Assembly: GCA_963924555.1 (NCBI GenBank) | Contig: OZ004587.1 | Coordinates: forward strand, 6,340,075 to 6,404,074 | From: Crambe crambe | Taxonomy: Eukaryota > Porifera > Demospongiae > Poecilosclerida > Crambeidae | Length of the DNA: 64,000 bases | Reading direction: 5' to 3' | Part shown: piece after piece, positions 12,710 to 26,519 of the stretch | Layout: the number at the start of each line of letters is the position of its first letter | Position numbering within the stretch: position 1 is the stretch's first letter | Notes under the pieces: model-generated | The model's database searches: none | What the model was told of the DNA's origin: nothing | The model's input: the letters and a program-made list of their open reading frames with translations, nothing else | Made by a program: the position numbers and the translations under genes

Positions 12710-15700
12710 ATGGCATATGCAGCAGTGATATTGATCCTTCTGTCTTTATCAGGTATCAATATTCAAAGTTCTGAGGTAATTAATTTTTTTGTCTTGATTC
12801 TGCAGTGGCTGTGAAGTCCCAGGATCCCATAAGTAAGCAATGACAGTGAACTTTAATAATGCATAGCATACAAGCTTGTTATATAATTCACTCTGCATTA
12901 GCTCTATACAGTATAGGGTCCCAAGTAATAGTCTCAATTTAGTCTCAATTTATAAGTTTGCTGCAATCTGGTTGCAGTGTATAATATCTTCTTCTTTTTG
13001 CAGTATTTGGATTCAATCAAACAGAGTTCAAGGGACTGGAGCGAGGACAGAGGTATGCTGTTGAGGTTGGCTTCTTACGAGGCAGACCTAGTGCAATAGT
13101 CATCGCAACACTTACACTGAATTACGGAACTGCAGGTAATTTTATTTATAGCTAATTTCTATGTGTTCATGAGCCTAACAGTTTACTGAGAAAGAAATTT
13201 ACTACATAATTCTAACTTTTGTATATAGCTGTAGCTAAATTATTTTTTGTATTACACAGGGAGAAATGATGTACAATTAGGTACCACTTTTATAAGGATA
13301 TTTCCTGGCCTACCAAATCCAAGACAACTGGTTACATTTTCATTACTTGTTGATTCAATTGCTCAAGAACTGGATGAGACATTCAACATCACTTTCAGAA
13401 TAACCACCCCTAACCCCCCACCAGTAATCAGCAATGTGCTCCAGGGAACAATAGTGGATCGTAATAGTACGTATCCCACTTAGCCAATGAGCGTACAGTA
13501 TATATGTATGAGGAAGGAGGGATTGCTGCCGCACAAATTGTAATAAAGTGGAGAGAACCTGACATAGCAGGTCACCTTAGTCCTAAAAATGAAAAATCAC
13601 AAGGAGAAAATTATGCTTCATCTTATATAGAGGTCACTGTGTAAAAGGGCCACCTCTATAATCATATCTGCTAGTCATAAGGATGGCCATTATAATTATT
13701 CTGGTTCCATTGTATTAGTTATTCTTTCGGTGGGTTTATCCTGTTCAGCAAGCAAAGATTGTTATATACGGGGAGTATCTCAGCACTAATAGACACCTTG
13801 TTGACAATCAAGTATGTCATCTCCCATCCTTGAAAACTGCTACAGCTTTGCTGTCCTCTGCATAAACACACTCAAATTTATCTGTAATAATAATTATGGT
13901 AAAATATGAGCTCACCACACACATAACACTCTTTGGCAACAAAAATATCATACACTCTACTGATATTGGCCTTGAATCCTCTAATTAATTAATTGGGGGT
14001 TATCCCCACTATGCATAACTCATAGAAATTTATGAGTCATGCATGAGTCAGTGAGGATCAGCTCACTTGCTTTGCTCAGTTACTGAATCGAATAATTTGG
14101 CTCTCCCAAACAGCACTCACTATAATAATTATGCTTTTTAAATTGACGAGTCACAAGTTGTTGTTTTTTTCAAAAGCAATCACATACAAAATAAGAATCA
14201 GGTGAAAACATTAAGACCAAGGCAAATCTGATGATAACCTCGATTATAATAACATTATTTTCCACTTAATATCATATTAATTATAGAAGTTGGATTTCAA
14301 CTGACTAATGATGATTATTTGATAAATGAACGTGAGCTAATTATGCCAGTCCTGGTGGCAAAAGATCCAAGTCAGAGGCTTGCAAATCCAGTCACATTAA
14401 GAGTAACTCCATTGACAGTTGCTGCAGCAGTGCAAAGGGGTATTGTTGAAGATACAATTGTTCCTAATAATGAAATATCTCCAAACAGAGCACGTAAGAG
14501 TTATTATACACTATGTTGATCCACTTATTAGCTCATCATCTTTGAATATTTAGAGGAAGCAGACTTTGATGGCACTCCACTTGAAATAGCATTCCCTGCT
14601 GATGAAGGTTTACCTTCACCGATATTTAATGTGAGAGCAGACATTCCTGTAGTGAATGACAACATTGACGAGGCACATGAACAACAATTCATTGCTTTTC
14701 TGGAGATTATCAATGCCACCAACTCCAATCCTTTTATTGTGCGCAATACCACCATCTGCAGGATAAATGATGATGATTGTAAGACTTTGTGCAATTGTTC
14801 AATTCTCATGTGAAACTGTGATATAGACCCAATTAACATTGCCATGTACAATAGGAAGATTTTTATTTCATAGCGGTTCTACCAGCCTGATGATTTCAGC
14901 TGCTTTGTATTATTATGCTCACAGATCATGCAAAAGATGTACTTACAGCCTCATATTACAAATTATGCATGCATATGTATTCTTATTAGATCTTCAGATT
15001 GGATTTGTGAACCAATCATACAACTTCACAGAGCCTAGAGGCAGACGAGTAATTACAGATGTGGTAATAATGAAAGAAAATAATGTTGTAACTGAACAAA
15101 CATATTCAGTAGTTATTACTGCTTCCACTCCTGCTGATCCTCGTTTGAATGCTGCTACACTAGAACCTGTTGGTGGTGGAATTCATGATTACAGTCTTGG
15201 ACAACCTGGACAAACTATTAGAATCATAGAATTTGTCCCAAATGTACAGAGTACAAGATTTATTTTTTTTCTGAATGGTGATCAGTCTCCAGAAGGAGTA
15301 GAATCCTTTCAACTAACTATAACACCTGCTGAAGGATTTCCTACCTATAGATCTCCAACTACTCTCTTCACTACAACTTTAATTAATATTATAGATGATG
15401 ATAGTAAGTTCAAAGCAATAATTTTCATGATCCTTTCCATTTAATTTTCTTAATTTTTAGTTGCTGTCGTTGGATTTGAGGAGCCAGAATACTTTGTTAG
15501 TGAGACTGAGGGATCTGTGGAAATATGTGTCAATGTGACCAACCCATCAGCAACTGATAACCTTATATTTACTATTCTCACAGAATATCAGACAAGGACA
15601 GGAACAGCGGGTATAATAATAACAGCCATCCCTACTATATTTTATATATGATTAATAGGTGGAGATGATTTCACACAAGTTGGACCATTTACTGGGTTTA

Positions 15701-18700
15701 ATAGATTTCCTGCTGGCTCACCCAAACGGAGAGATTGCTTTAGAATAAATATCATTAATGATGGCATCAGTGAACCTGATGAATCATTTGCTGTTATCCT
15801 ACGGCAGGACCCATTTTCTCCTATTAATCCCAGAATACTGATTCATCCCAACACCACAACAGTCACCATTTTGAATGGAAGCAGTAAGTACATTATATAG
15901 CCAATAAAGTATTATCATAGCTATATAGCCATGTCCTTACTGTTTTGCCAGGGACTGTTCCTACAACTGTATCTACTACACCTGTGACTTCTCTACCAGA
16001 GACTACTAGACCAGTGACTTCTCTACCTGAGACTACTAGACCAGTGACTTCTGAAATGATAGGTATAATGGCTAATTTTCCATGCATACACACTCTAATT
16101 GGTAAATACTCTACTCTTGCAGTATTTGGATTCAATCAAACAGAGTTCAGGGGAATGGAACGAGGAGAGAGGTATGCTGTTGAGCTTGGCTTCTTACAAG
16201 GCAGATCTAGTGGACTAGTCATCGCAACACTTACACTGAATTTCGGAACTGCAGGTAATTTTATTAATAATTTCTATGTTCTCATGAGCCTAAAAGAAAT
16301 TTACTACATAACTCATATAACCGTAGCTATAGCATGTTTTTTTGTTTGTTTGTTTGTTGTTGTTGTTGTTGTTGTTATACAGGGAGAAATGATGTACAGT
16401 TAAGTACCACTTTTATAAGGATTTTTCCAAGTGATCAAAATCCAAGACAACTGGTTACATTTTCATTACTTGTTGATTCAATTGCTCAAGAACTGGATGA
16501 GACATTCACCATCACTTTCAGGATAACTACCTCTGATTTTGAAAGCATTAGCCCCCCACCAGAAGTCAGGAACACACTCCAGGGAACAATAGTGGATCAT
16601 AATGGTACGTATCCCACTTCATCAATGAGCTCACATTAGGAGAATTGTAATAAAGGAGCTAACCTAGTAATATCAAGAAGTGTAGCAAGTTATAAATATT
16701 TATAAGGAGTATTATCATTGGTAAGATCTTCCATATGTAATTATGTGTTGTTGGGTTAGGGTCATTAAATAGTTCTATATGATAAAGTAATAAATGCTGA
16801 GATGGAAATAAGTTTTCTACTTGGTAGCTAGCTACATAGCTGTGTAAAATTTAAAGACCAGCATGAGAAGTGATACAGTTATTTATTTATTTTCCACTTG
16901 GTAACTAGTTATAATGATACTTTAAGTCTTGTGATTTTAATTTGCATATTATTATATAGTGGCTGAGTTCCAGACAACAAATGATGATTATTTGATAAAT
17001 GAACGTGAACTAATTATGCCAGTTAGGGTGGCAAAATTTCCTCCTGATATAAGGCTAGCAAATCCAGTCTCATTGAGAGTAACTCCATTGACAGTTGACG
17101 CAGCAGTGCGAAGGGGTATTGTTGAAGATACAATTGTTCCTAATAATGAAATATCTCCAAACAGAGCACGTAAGAGTTATTATACATTATGTTTAATTAT
17201 TTTACTTCAACTTTTGAATATTATAGAGGAAGCAGACTTTGATGGCACTGTACTTGAAATAGTATTCCCTGCTGATGAAGGTTTACCTTCACCGATATTT
17301 AATGTGAGAGCAGATATTCCTGTAATCAATGATGATATTGATGAGGCACATGAACAACAATTCATTGCCTTTTTGGAGGTAATCAACGCCACCAACCCCA
17401 GTTCTAGCAGCAGTGTGAGCAACAATTTTTCTCCTCGCAATATCTCCATCTGCAGAATAAATGATGATGATTGTAAGTGCGTATATATAGTAGCTGTGTA
17501 TAATCTGTAGCTACATTCTCACACGTATTATCCCATTTATTATCCCAATAGCCCTTCAAATTGAATTGTCCACTTCTGCAATCATTTATAAACCACCTTA
17601 TAATAATAGACCATGCCCTCAAATAATGCAGTCTGTACTGAGTCATAATTATTACAATAGACCAATGTAGAATTATATTATTCTTATAGCTCTTCGGATT
17701 GGATTCCTGCAGCAATCATATAATTACACAGAGCCTAGAGGCATAAGGTTGATTAGAGATGTGATACTACTAAAAGAAAATAATGCTGTAACTGAACAAA
17801 GATATTCAATGATTATTACTACTTCCACTCCTGCTGATCCTCGTTTGAATGCTGCTACAATAGAACCTATTGATGGTGGAATTTATGATTACAGTCTTGG
17901 ACGACCTGGACAAACTTTTATAACAAGAGAATTCACTCCAGATGAACAGAGTGTAACATTTCCCTTTTTACTGAATGGTGATACGTTTCCAGAAAGATTA
18001 GAAGCTTTTCAAGCAACTATTACACCCGTTGAAGGATTTCCTACCTACGGAAATCCAACTACCCTCTTCACTACCACTTTGATTAATATTATAGATGATG
18101 ATAGTAAGTTCAAAGCAATAATTTTTATGACACTTTCAATTTAATTGTTTATTTTTTAGTTGCTGTCGTTGGATTTGAGCAGTCAGAATACTTTGTTAAT
18201 GAAACTGAGGGTTTTGTGGAAATCTGTGTCAATGTGACCAACCCACCAGCAACTGTTGACCTTGTGTTTAATATTATCACAGAATACCAGACAAGGACAG
18301 GAACAGCAAGTAATAATTATAATGGCACCACTTTGTGAATGAAAATTATGTAATTGATATATGTAGGTGGAGCTGATTTCACACAGGTTGGATCATTCAT
18401 GGGATTTAATCAATTTCTTGCCAACTCACCAATTCGCAGAGATTGCTTCAACATTGCTATTACCAATGATGACATCACTGAAATTGATGAATCATTCACT
18501 CTTGTCTTGAGGCAGGATCCATTTTCTTCCCCAAGTTCTAGTATACTGATTCGACCCAATACCACTATAGTCACTATCTCGGATGGAGTAGGTACTGTGG
18601 TATTCTACATAATAGCTACTTGTTACAGAATTCAGTTCAGTGTATTTAATTTCTGAAATTTCTGATGCAGAGATTGTTATTGGATTTATTAATCCACCAT

Positions 18701-20771
18701 ATGTTGCTAATGAAAGGGATGGAGTGAGTTTTCTCAGATTTGGAGTAATAACTGGAAATTTACAAAGAGAAATATCTGTAGAGCTGTCTCTTTCCAATGG
18801 ATCAGCTATTCGTAAGTCTGCCAGGAAAAAAAGGGTCAAATTTGAGAATATAGGGAGGAGTTTATGCATCTTATCTAACTGCCACCATGGTACAAAATTC
18901 ATTCCATTAGCAAATAATACAAATTACTTTTATGCTAATATTAAAAGATGGTGTGAATATTAGCATGAAAAATAATAGACCAATATTATGGTGATTAATC
19001 ACTGATTATACAGTAGGCAGTGATTTCATCTATCCTGGACCCCGAAGATTTACTTTGAATGGTGCTAACAGTTTTATAACTGTCAATATCACACTTATCA
19101 ATGATAATATAATCGAACTATCTGAGATATTTCAATCGAATCTGAGATTCTTTGGTCCACCACCTGAAAATGTGGCCATTCATCCTGCAACTGCACAAAC
19201 TACAATATTAGATGATGATAGTAAGTCACTAGCTATCACAATAACTGACATGGTGTCATTTTCGTGTTGTGTTTTATAAAGAATATCATTTTTTAATAAT
19301 AATACGTATTTACAAATATTCCCTGTTTGAAGCCCAATACAACTAGTGAAATGCCAAAGTCTATAAAGGAAGACATTCAGTTCCTATTTTATTGTAAGCA
19401 TTTGGGACTGATGCTGGAAGGTCATAGTCCTAGTGGATCTCCACTATAGGCTCCTATGTACCTTCAGCACAGTCCTCCTGAAGTGTGCAATAAATGATAA
19501 ATGTCTATTGCACCTAAAAGTGAACGTTTTTCAGAGGACACAAGTTATGTGATCAGTAATTATTATTGCTATGATGTTTAGTTTAATTAAGTAGGATCAT
19601 CCCTTACACATAATTATTAGCTAAACTACATGGTTGTTATGGTGATCCCATTAGGGAAGTTGTAAACACAAAATCACTTATTTATTTTACCAACATCTGT
19701 CTATTATGGTATGCTCAATTACAGGTATTTGTCTCAGAACTCTCTACACAGCTACTCTTTCTAGTGGAGATACTTTACTGAGTCCTTGTCCTAACAAGAG
19801 CCTTAGTAATAACATCAGTGCCTCAATCTGTCCATGCCTTCAAGGATACTTTAGGAATGCTGCTGAAGGACCAGATGTTGCCTGTACCAGTATGTTACTA
19901 TTTTATTGTGCATGACTATATGATTATGAAATATTGTGTAGGGCCTCCAAGTGCTTGCAGGAATCTGCAAGTATTTGAACCCAGGACAAGAGCAAATTCA
20001 ATCACTATTAGATGGATGCGTCCCCTGATAACAGGCAGGGATGACTATTTCTACAACGTACATTACAGCAGCAATGGGACATTTGTACAGCATAACCGAA
20101 GTCCCCTGATAAAGAGCGGCAATTTTGTGGAGTACACTCTCTCAGGTTTGAGGGTTCTCACAGATTTCACCATTTGTGTGTCAGTACATAATGGAATCAG
20201 TGATCAGGACCCTAGTGGTGAAGAACAGAGGAGATGTGAAGTCAATGGGACCACAGGAGACATAAGTTAGTAGCTATATGTTATAAAAAGGCAAAAAGAG
20301 AGCCTGGAGAAGCAAAATGGGGGTAGCAGTAGTTTTGATTGCTAGAATGATGTCCTTTGTAGAGAGATTAGCTAGCTAGCTATGTAGCTACATACAGTAC
20401 ATGTTGCTCATAACAATATGAAAACCTTTGTTCTTTTAGATCCTCAAGCTCCTCGTTCTGTAATGTCCCTGTGCAATGTGGTTTTGTGGAAAGTCCCTCA
20501 GAGAGCTTACGGGGTCATCACAGGCTATGATGTTCATATGCTTATCCCAGACACCCCTCAGAGCATCATGGTGCATCATGACAGAAATGAATTCAATCAT
20601 GTGGTATCTGACAGGGAGCATGCTTTGGGACCACTGGAGAATATTCAAGTTCAGGTAGCTAGCTAGCCATGATACTCAGCTTGGTTGTTTTTTCTCAATT
20701 TCTTGTAGGTTCGTGCTGTAACCAGATCTGCCAATGGCACTTGGAGTGAACTTATAAAGTTGTGTGCTTGA
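12710..20771 (+). CDS. Gene B: secreted nine-Calx-beta protein with Cys-rich and FN3-like C-terminus
   Basis: Complete gene, about 1484 residues. Exons: 12710-12752, 12806-12832, 13004-13135, 13260-13466, 14287-14493, 14554-14778, 14990-15403, 15461-15610, 15659-15883, 15952-16062, 16123-16254, 16383-16604, 16960-17169, 17227-17472, 17690-18103, 18160-18309, 18367-18591, 18671-18811, 19014-19220, 19725-19889, 19942-20265, 20440-20654, 20709-20771 (TGA). Every exon length keeps frame. The first exon encodes a signal peptide (MAYAAVILILLSLS). Nine Calx-beta domains follow, with a Thr/Pro linker between the fourth and fifth, then a Cys-rich segment (ending CPCLQGYFRNAA...DVAC) and two FN3-like domains; it ends TWSELIKLCA with no TM helix. 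Predicted secreted Ca2+-binding matrix or recognition protein; the start is fixed by the matching exon in gene D. Confidence 0.88.
13004..15883 (+). repeat. Four-Calx-beta module, first copy inside gene B
   Basis: Seven exons encode Calx-beta types 1 (FGFNQTEF...), 2 (DDYLINERELIMPV...), 3 (one-exon type, SYNFTEPRG...) and 4 (EYFV.ETEG...). The same seven exons in the same order recur at 16123-18591, and once each in genes D and E. The flanking introns are also recognisably similar, so the whole genomic block was duplicated. Confidence 0.85.
15952..16062 (+). other. Thr/Pro-rich linker exon of gene B
   Basis: A 37-residue exon with two perfect copies of an 11-residue repeat (TSLPETTRPV) after a shorter TTVSTTPV start. 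The composition is mucin-like, so O-glycosylation is likely. It lies exactly between the two duplicated four-domain modules and probably acts as a flexible spacer. No equivalent was found in genes D or E. Confidence 0.8.
16123..18591 (+). repeat. Four-Calx-beta module, second copy inside gene B
   Basis: Seven exons pair one to one with those at 13004-15883, with high protein similarity (for example NERELIMPV, VTPLTV.AAV and TPADPRLNAAT). Differences include an insert in exon 16383-16604 and a Ser-rich insert in exon 17227-17472. Unequal crossing-over within the gene is the simplest origin. Confidence 0.85.
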
Positions 20772-22061
20772 AATTTTAATACTTTCCTAACTGATAGCTA
20801 ATAACTCATGCTAGTATAATAATATGTAGTTTGCACCTTGTTAGCTATACCCTTGCCCCGCCCTGGGCGAATTTTTTTTGGACAAGGTTTTGACTTAGAA
20901 AAATTTTCACTCTCCATTGACCTCGAGTTTTGCGCATGCCTGTGGCAATATATAGGAGACAAATGTTTTCCTTGGCAGTGTTTTATCAGAGAGAAGCTTG
21001 AGGCGTGGGAGCCAATTACTTCTGAAGTGACAAAAATAACAAAATAATGGTGATCAAAATCATACCCCTCAAGGTCTCATAAACTGTGTATGGTTGAATG
21101 GTTGGCAAGAGTGTATAAAAAATAATAAGATATTAGCTAAATAAGAGAGGAAAAGAATAAGAGCAATAGACAAGAACTGACAAGAGAAACTGAAATTATG
21201 TTGGGAGGGATGGAGTGATCTGGAACTGCATGGCTATTCCACTTAGTGTTTGAGACCACTATTTCTGTTCCTTCACAGCAAAGTCAGACCTCTGTTTGAT
21301 GTAGCTAGCTATGAGGAAAGCATTATACAGCTTCAAGAACAATTATTTTCATGGCCAGAAGTGAAAATTCATAAAACCCTTCTCAACAACTGTTTGTACT
21401 ATGTTAACAACAAGGTGTATGTACTCATCAAGCCAAAATGATGTTCTCCTACTATTGGGAAGCTGTCAGGAGGCAGTCCCAACAGTAATGACTTAGTATT
21501 GACATATCAGCATTGCGATTTTATAATTTGGGCAAAGTTGGTGGGGTGAAAGCCTGACAAAGGTCACACTGGGGTTTAAAGGTCATGATTTTAACTAGGG
21601 TGAGGATCTCTGATTGCAGAGAGAAGATAGACTTACGTAATATGCTAGACTTTCTACCTACATAGGTCTCTTAATGTCTACTACATTCTACTTATTCCTC
21701 ACTCCTCAAAGAAGACCCAGGATTAGGATGTAATAGACAGAATTGAACAGATGTCATTGAACAGATGTCATTGATCCTTAGCTACAGTGCTTTTTGGAGG
21801 TAGTCAGGAGCCAGCATTTAGATCCCCCCCTCGAATTTTGGGGTCTTAATTTTGAATTTTTTCTATTATGCCAGTAGCTATGCAAATCTGATTCTTATTT
21901 TCTGGTGGTATAGGAGAACCTCTATTTTCAAGCAAATGTGTCCATGGATTTTGATACATAAGAAACCCATATTACCTTGGAACCAATTATGTTCAAACTT
22001 AGCATGTTATTTTTACCAATAATTATTTATTACTGGAATTTATATTCCCTCCTTATCCTAA
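20772..22061. other. Intergenic DNA between genes B and C
   Basis: No supported exon. Short open stretches at about 20838-21047 and 21250-21441 show no recognisable family and lack good splice context. An old transposon remnant is possible but I cannot name one. Confidence 0.5.
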
Positions 22062-25000
22062 GTAGCTAGGACTTTGATATGACTGTTCTAAGCATCACTT
22101 TTCCTGCAAGTGGATATTCCATCACTGAAATGCCAGCATACGTATATCAACATCATTGATGATCAAATCAACAAGGCAGATGAACAACAGTTTATCGTCT
22201 ACTTGGAAATTGCTTCTGCAATTGATTCTTCACTAATAAAGATAGTACAGAATTTGAAGATCTGCCATATTATCGACAATGATTGTGAGTGTTGTATATT
22301 GAATTATTTCTGTTCAATGTGACAGTATAGTCCCATTTAAACACATATGCCATGCACTTCTTCATCACCAGCTCCGCATAATTATGGTAGCTATGGGTTG
22401 GCAAGCAAAGCATTTTGTAGCTACTTATGCCCAAACTTCACAGAGATGAGCCTACTGTATACCATGTGATATAAATACGTACATACCACCACCCAACACT
22501 TCATAGCAGCACTTTTTCCAACTAGCTAGAATGTGGGCTTACTGAGTAAAATCTACTTTCTATATAAAACAAACCAGTGGACCAGGATAATGGAGGGTTC
22601 TTAAGGGAGGATGAAATAGAATAGCTAGCTATTTCAGTGAATGGTTATAGGCATGTTTCACTGCCATCCATTTAGGACCATAGAACTGATCTAAATCTTA
22701 TTTAGCTATACAGCTCTTAAGATAGGATTTAGTCGGAGCTCATACAGTTTTGAAGAACCCAGCAGGAGGAAATTATTCACTGATGTGATGCTTGTGAAAG
22801 AAAATAATGTCACTACTGAGCAGACATACTCTGTAGCTATTACCGTCACTGCCCCTGGTAATTTCAGTACACGTACTGCTACACTACAGTCAGAAAATGG
22901 AAGAAATCACGATTATAGCCTTGGAGAACCAGGGATGTCCTTCACTACTGTGTGTGTTCATCCAGATGAACAGAATGTATCATTCACTTTCTTCCTTGAC
23001 CATGATGAAATCTATGAAGGGTTGGAGTCATTTCAAGTAATTGCTACACCCAATAATGGATTTCCCACTTATGGAAATCCAAGCATTCTTTTTACTAATA
23101 CCTTGATCAAGATCTTGGATAATGACAGTAAGTTATACACAATAGCTAGCTAGTTATTGTAATAAGAGAGCACATTTCATTATGTACTTCAGTTCTTCAT
23201 GTGGGATTTGAAAGCCCTCGGTATTATGTTAATGAAACTGATGGGCAAGTCACAGTTTGTATCTTAGTGATCAGACCATCGACTCATGTGGACCTTCTAT
23301 TCGAAATTGTTACACAATACCGGACAAGAACAGGGAGTGCAGGTAAGTCTATTGCTGCCTCATCATGTGTAGCTATGCCAATAATATTAATACTTATTTT
23401 CATTTATTGGTGTGTTTAGATGAACATGATTTTGCACCCATTGTGGATGTCAATCGCTTCCCTGCTTCAACTGGTTCATCTACACCACGGAAATTTTGCT
23501 TCGATATTGCTATCACGACTGATAAGATCTACGAGGATGATGAAACATTCACTGTCTTCCTAAGACAGAATCCTCTTAATCAATTAAATTTGGGTTTATT
23601 GGTTCAACCCAATAGTACAGAAATCACAATTATGGATAAAGACGGTAAGTAGCTACCTAGAGCAAAGGAGCAAAAATTCAAAACAGAGTTATTGGTATCA
23701 TTCTAAAGCTCTTAATCTGGAAATATATATGCAAATTTACACACCATTTTGTACAAGCGTTTAACAGCTTTTAATGTTTTGCCTGATAAGACCCTTTTTC
23801 TCAAGTACTATCACATATATCGAATATAGATAATTATATAAAGAAGAAATAATCTGTGATAGAGTAAAGTTTATCCTTTCATTTTTCTACATAACTACAG
23901 CAAAATATTTATAATATATTATGTGTGAGTATAGAGAAGAAATATTCAGTGATAGAGTAATGTTAATCCTTTCATTTCTACAATATTAGCTATTATAATG
24001 CATCTCAATGCAAATGCAGAAGTGATGATTGGGTTTATCCATCAAATATACAATGTCAGTGAAGACGATGGAAAGGTTTGTGTGGAGATTGGAGTGATAT
24101 CAGGAATTCTAGGGAGAAATGTAACTGTTCAGCTAGCTTTCTCCAGTGAATCAGCAGTTTGTGAGTCTCTAGCTAATTATCATCTCACTCATACTGTAAA
24201 TGCTGAGCATGTCAATATTATTATCATTAGATGGCAGAGATTTTGGCGGTATCCTTGGTTCACTGATATTCACCTTTGATTCTACTCACAGTAGCTTTGC
24301 CCCCTGTGTCTCACTAATAAAAGACAACATTTATCAACTTACTGAAGTGCTTGAAGCTACCCTAAATTTTTCAGGACAGACACCTTCACGTGTGTCCATT
24401 GCTTCTACCAGATCTACTGTCACGATATTTGATGATGATGGTAGCTACATATACCCATCAATATCACTTATACAAATATTATTTTGTTCCAGTCTTAACA
24501 TTTAGCTTCGATCCATCATCTTATGAAGTGAGAGAAGATGTAGAAGATGCTGCCCTAAATGTAACCCTGAGTGGACGTCTCGGAATCTTTGATGCTCATG
24601 TAAATGTCACAACTGACGAAACTAGCACACTAACTTCAGCTAGAGGTTTGTAAGCATTGTTAAGAACCCTCCATCATAAGGTCACATAAGCTTGACATTA
24701 TACTTGTACCTGGTTTTTGTATTCATGTTTGTTTGTTTGTTTACTTGTTTTTCCATCTCTGAGTCAATCTGTTTGTTTTATTCCATGCAGCTGGTAGTGA
24801 CTACTTAATGTTAGGAACTGAGCTTACTTTTTCGGATGGTGTGCAATTCCAGACATTCACAGTCGGTATCATCTCTGACACCATTGTTGAGCCAGTGGAG
24901 ACTGTTATAGTCAACATTACTGACATTATCATTTCATCAAAGGGATCCAAGTCTCTCTCTCCCAACAGGAAAAAAATCGAATCAAGATTTCCATGAACCA

Positions 25001-25540
25001 TGCCAGACTCTCCATTTATGATGCTTGTAGTACGTAAGTGACTGGACATTCCTCATTCTACAATATGACCATGAAAATAATTCAACAGCTGACTGTATAA
25101 TTGCTAGCAAGCATAAAATACTCTATCTACTACCATTTCTTTTAGCTCATGATGCTCCTTCTGTTATGACAGTATGTTCTGGTGCAATTATAATTGTGGT
25201 GTGGCAGAGACCTACTAGTTCATGTGGAGTGATTAATGGCTATGATATTATTTTTGTGAATTCTATTACCGGTCGGAAATCCTCGATCAGGAATTTGAAT
25301 AATTTCCTCTACACCATCACTTCGGCCAGTCCAGTTCTTAACATGCATAGGAGCAAGAAATCATTTAAATGTTCAGGTACATATAGCTACTGTTACTTTC
25401 AATAAAAGGACCTATATTATATTTTTTTCTGTATGCTATATAGCTAGCTAGCTACGATTCTTTAACCAGTGTCTATCTCATCCTTATAGGTTCGTGCCAC
25501 TAATGGAAGGTGGAGTGAACCTAAAGAGTTATGTCCTTAA
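22062..25540 (+). pseudogene. Gene C: 5'-truncated, frameshifted Calx-beta gene
   Basis: Exon-like blocks: about 22062-22284 (degenerate type-2 second half, with one extra base near ACGTATATC and a lost acceptor context), 22714-23127, 23193-23342, 23420-23644, 23990-24160, 24231-24440, 24493-24645, 24791-25033, 25146-25376, 25490-25540. The last six correspond to the last exons of gene A inside the duplicated block. Relative to gene A, the exon starting at 24791 has lost one base near 24935-24945, which brings a TGA into frame at 24994, and the FN3 exon has gained four bases near 25344. No signal-peptide or type-1 exons were found upstream. Best read as a decaying chimera of gene B-type and gene A-type exons. 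A truncated secreted product ending at 24996 remains possible, since the upstream exons are intact. Confidence 0.7.
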
Positions 25541-26405
25541 CATTTGACATTCTGAGAGCTCACATTATCATGATTATAGCTAGCTTGGCTAATATACTTA
25601 TTAATGATATTGAGACTGTGTGTGACTATCAATACAGCATGCATGTACTTTAGCTACTTACTGTAATTATATCAAATCAATAACTGGATCCCTTTTTATG
25701 ATAATGACTAACTCATATCCTACTACTGTTGCACATAGCTATAATTCTAGGCCTAGGGCTACAGCTAGAATTAGCTGTGTCTCTTAGTTTTCAATCTCAT
25801 GCACTGAAACACTGTAGCAGATGGTCAGTTGCCTATTATAGAATGCATCTATCTAATTCCAGGACACTTATTAATCACTCAGTTCTTTTTTGGCATTTTT
25901 ACCTTTAAACCCAAATTGTGCAGCACGTGAGACCATCAATATACCTCGATGTCACCTCAAACTCAGTTTTTTTGTTGTTGTTTTTGGTGTAACCAACATG
26001 TCAAGTAGAGAAGAAGAAGAAAATTTAAGCACATGGCATTTGGTTGTTGTGTGAAGTTTGGCAGTTTTTTATAGCAGTTAGGCTATTGGTGTATCTATGG
26101 GCTGATCAATTCATAGATACCATGGTAGACTCTCTTATAGTGACGAATCAAGCCAGAGCTCTCCTGTTAAAGGTTGTACCTGGGCAAAAGTTCACGAAAT
26201 CTTTCTAGCAACACATAATCTATAGCTAGTGCTCTGGTAAAATGCAAACTCTTAAAACTAAGAAAACTCTGCTAAATATCATTCCAAAAATTCTTTACTG
26301 TGCTTGCGAAAGCACTGCAAAACAAGCAAGCCGCATACATCCAAAGCTGAATAACGTGCTGGCATTCCACCATTCCAGTACCTACTCCATTCCATTATTC
26401 GGCCG

Positions 26406-26519
26406 CAGTGTTGCCAGGTTCATGGATTTAGCTATCCACAATCTGTGGATTTTGGATGTCTATGGATGAATCCTTTTTCCATCTCTGGATTTTTTTAAGA
26501 GAACAACCTGGCAACACTG
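26406..26519. mobile_element. 114-bp foldback MITE with CAGTG ends
   Basis: The ends CAGTGTTGCCAGGTT and AACCTGGCAACACTG are perfect 15-bp inverted repeats; the middle repeats TGGATTT/TGGAT motifs. Copy 1 of the duplicated block (about 7445-7465) lacks it. CAGTG-type ends recall hAT elements, but no 8-bp target duplication is visible, so the superfamily stays open. Confidence 0.7.

Noticed and set aside
20838-21441. Two short open stretches between genes B and C
   Set aside because: No family resemblance, no phase-compatible splice sites and no relation to the neighbouring genes.
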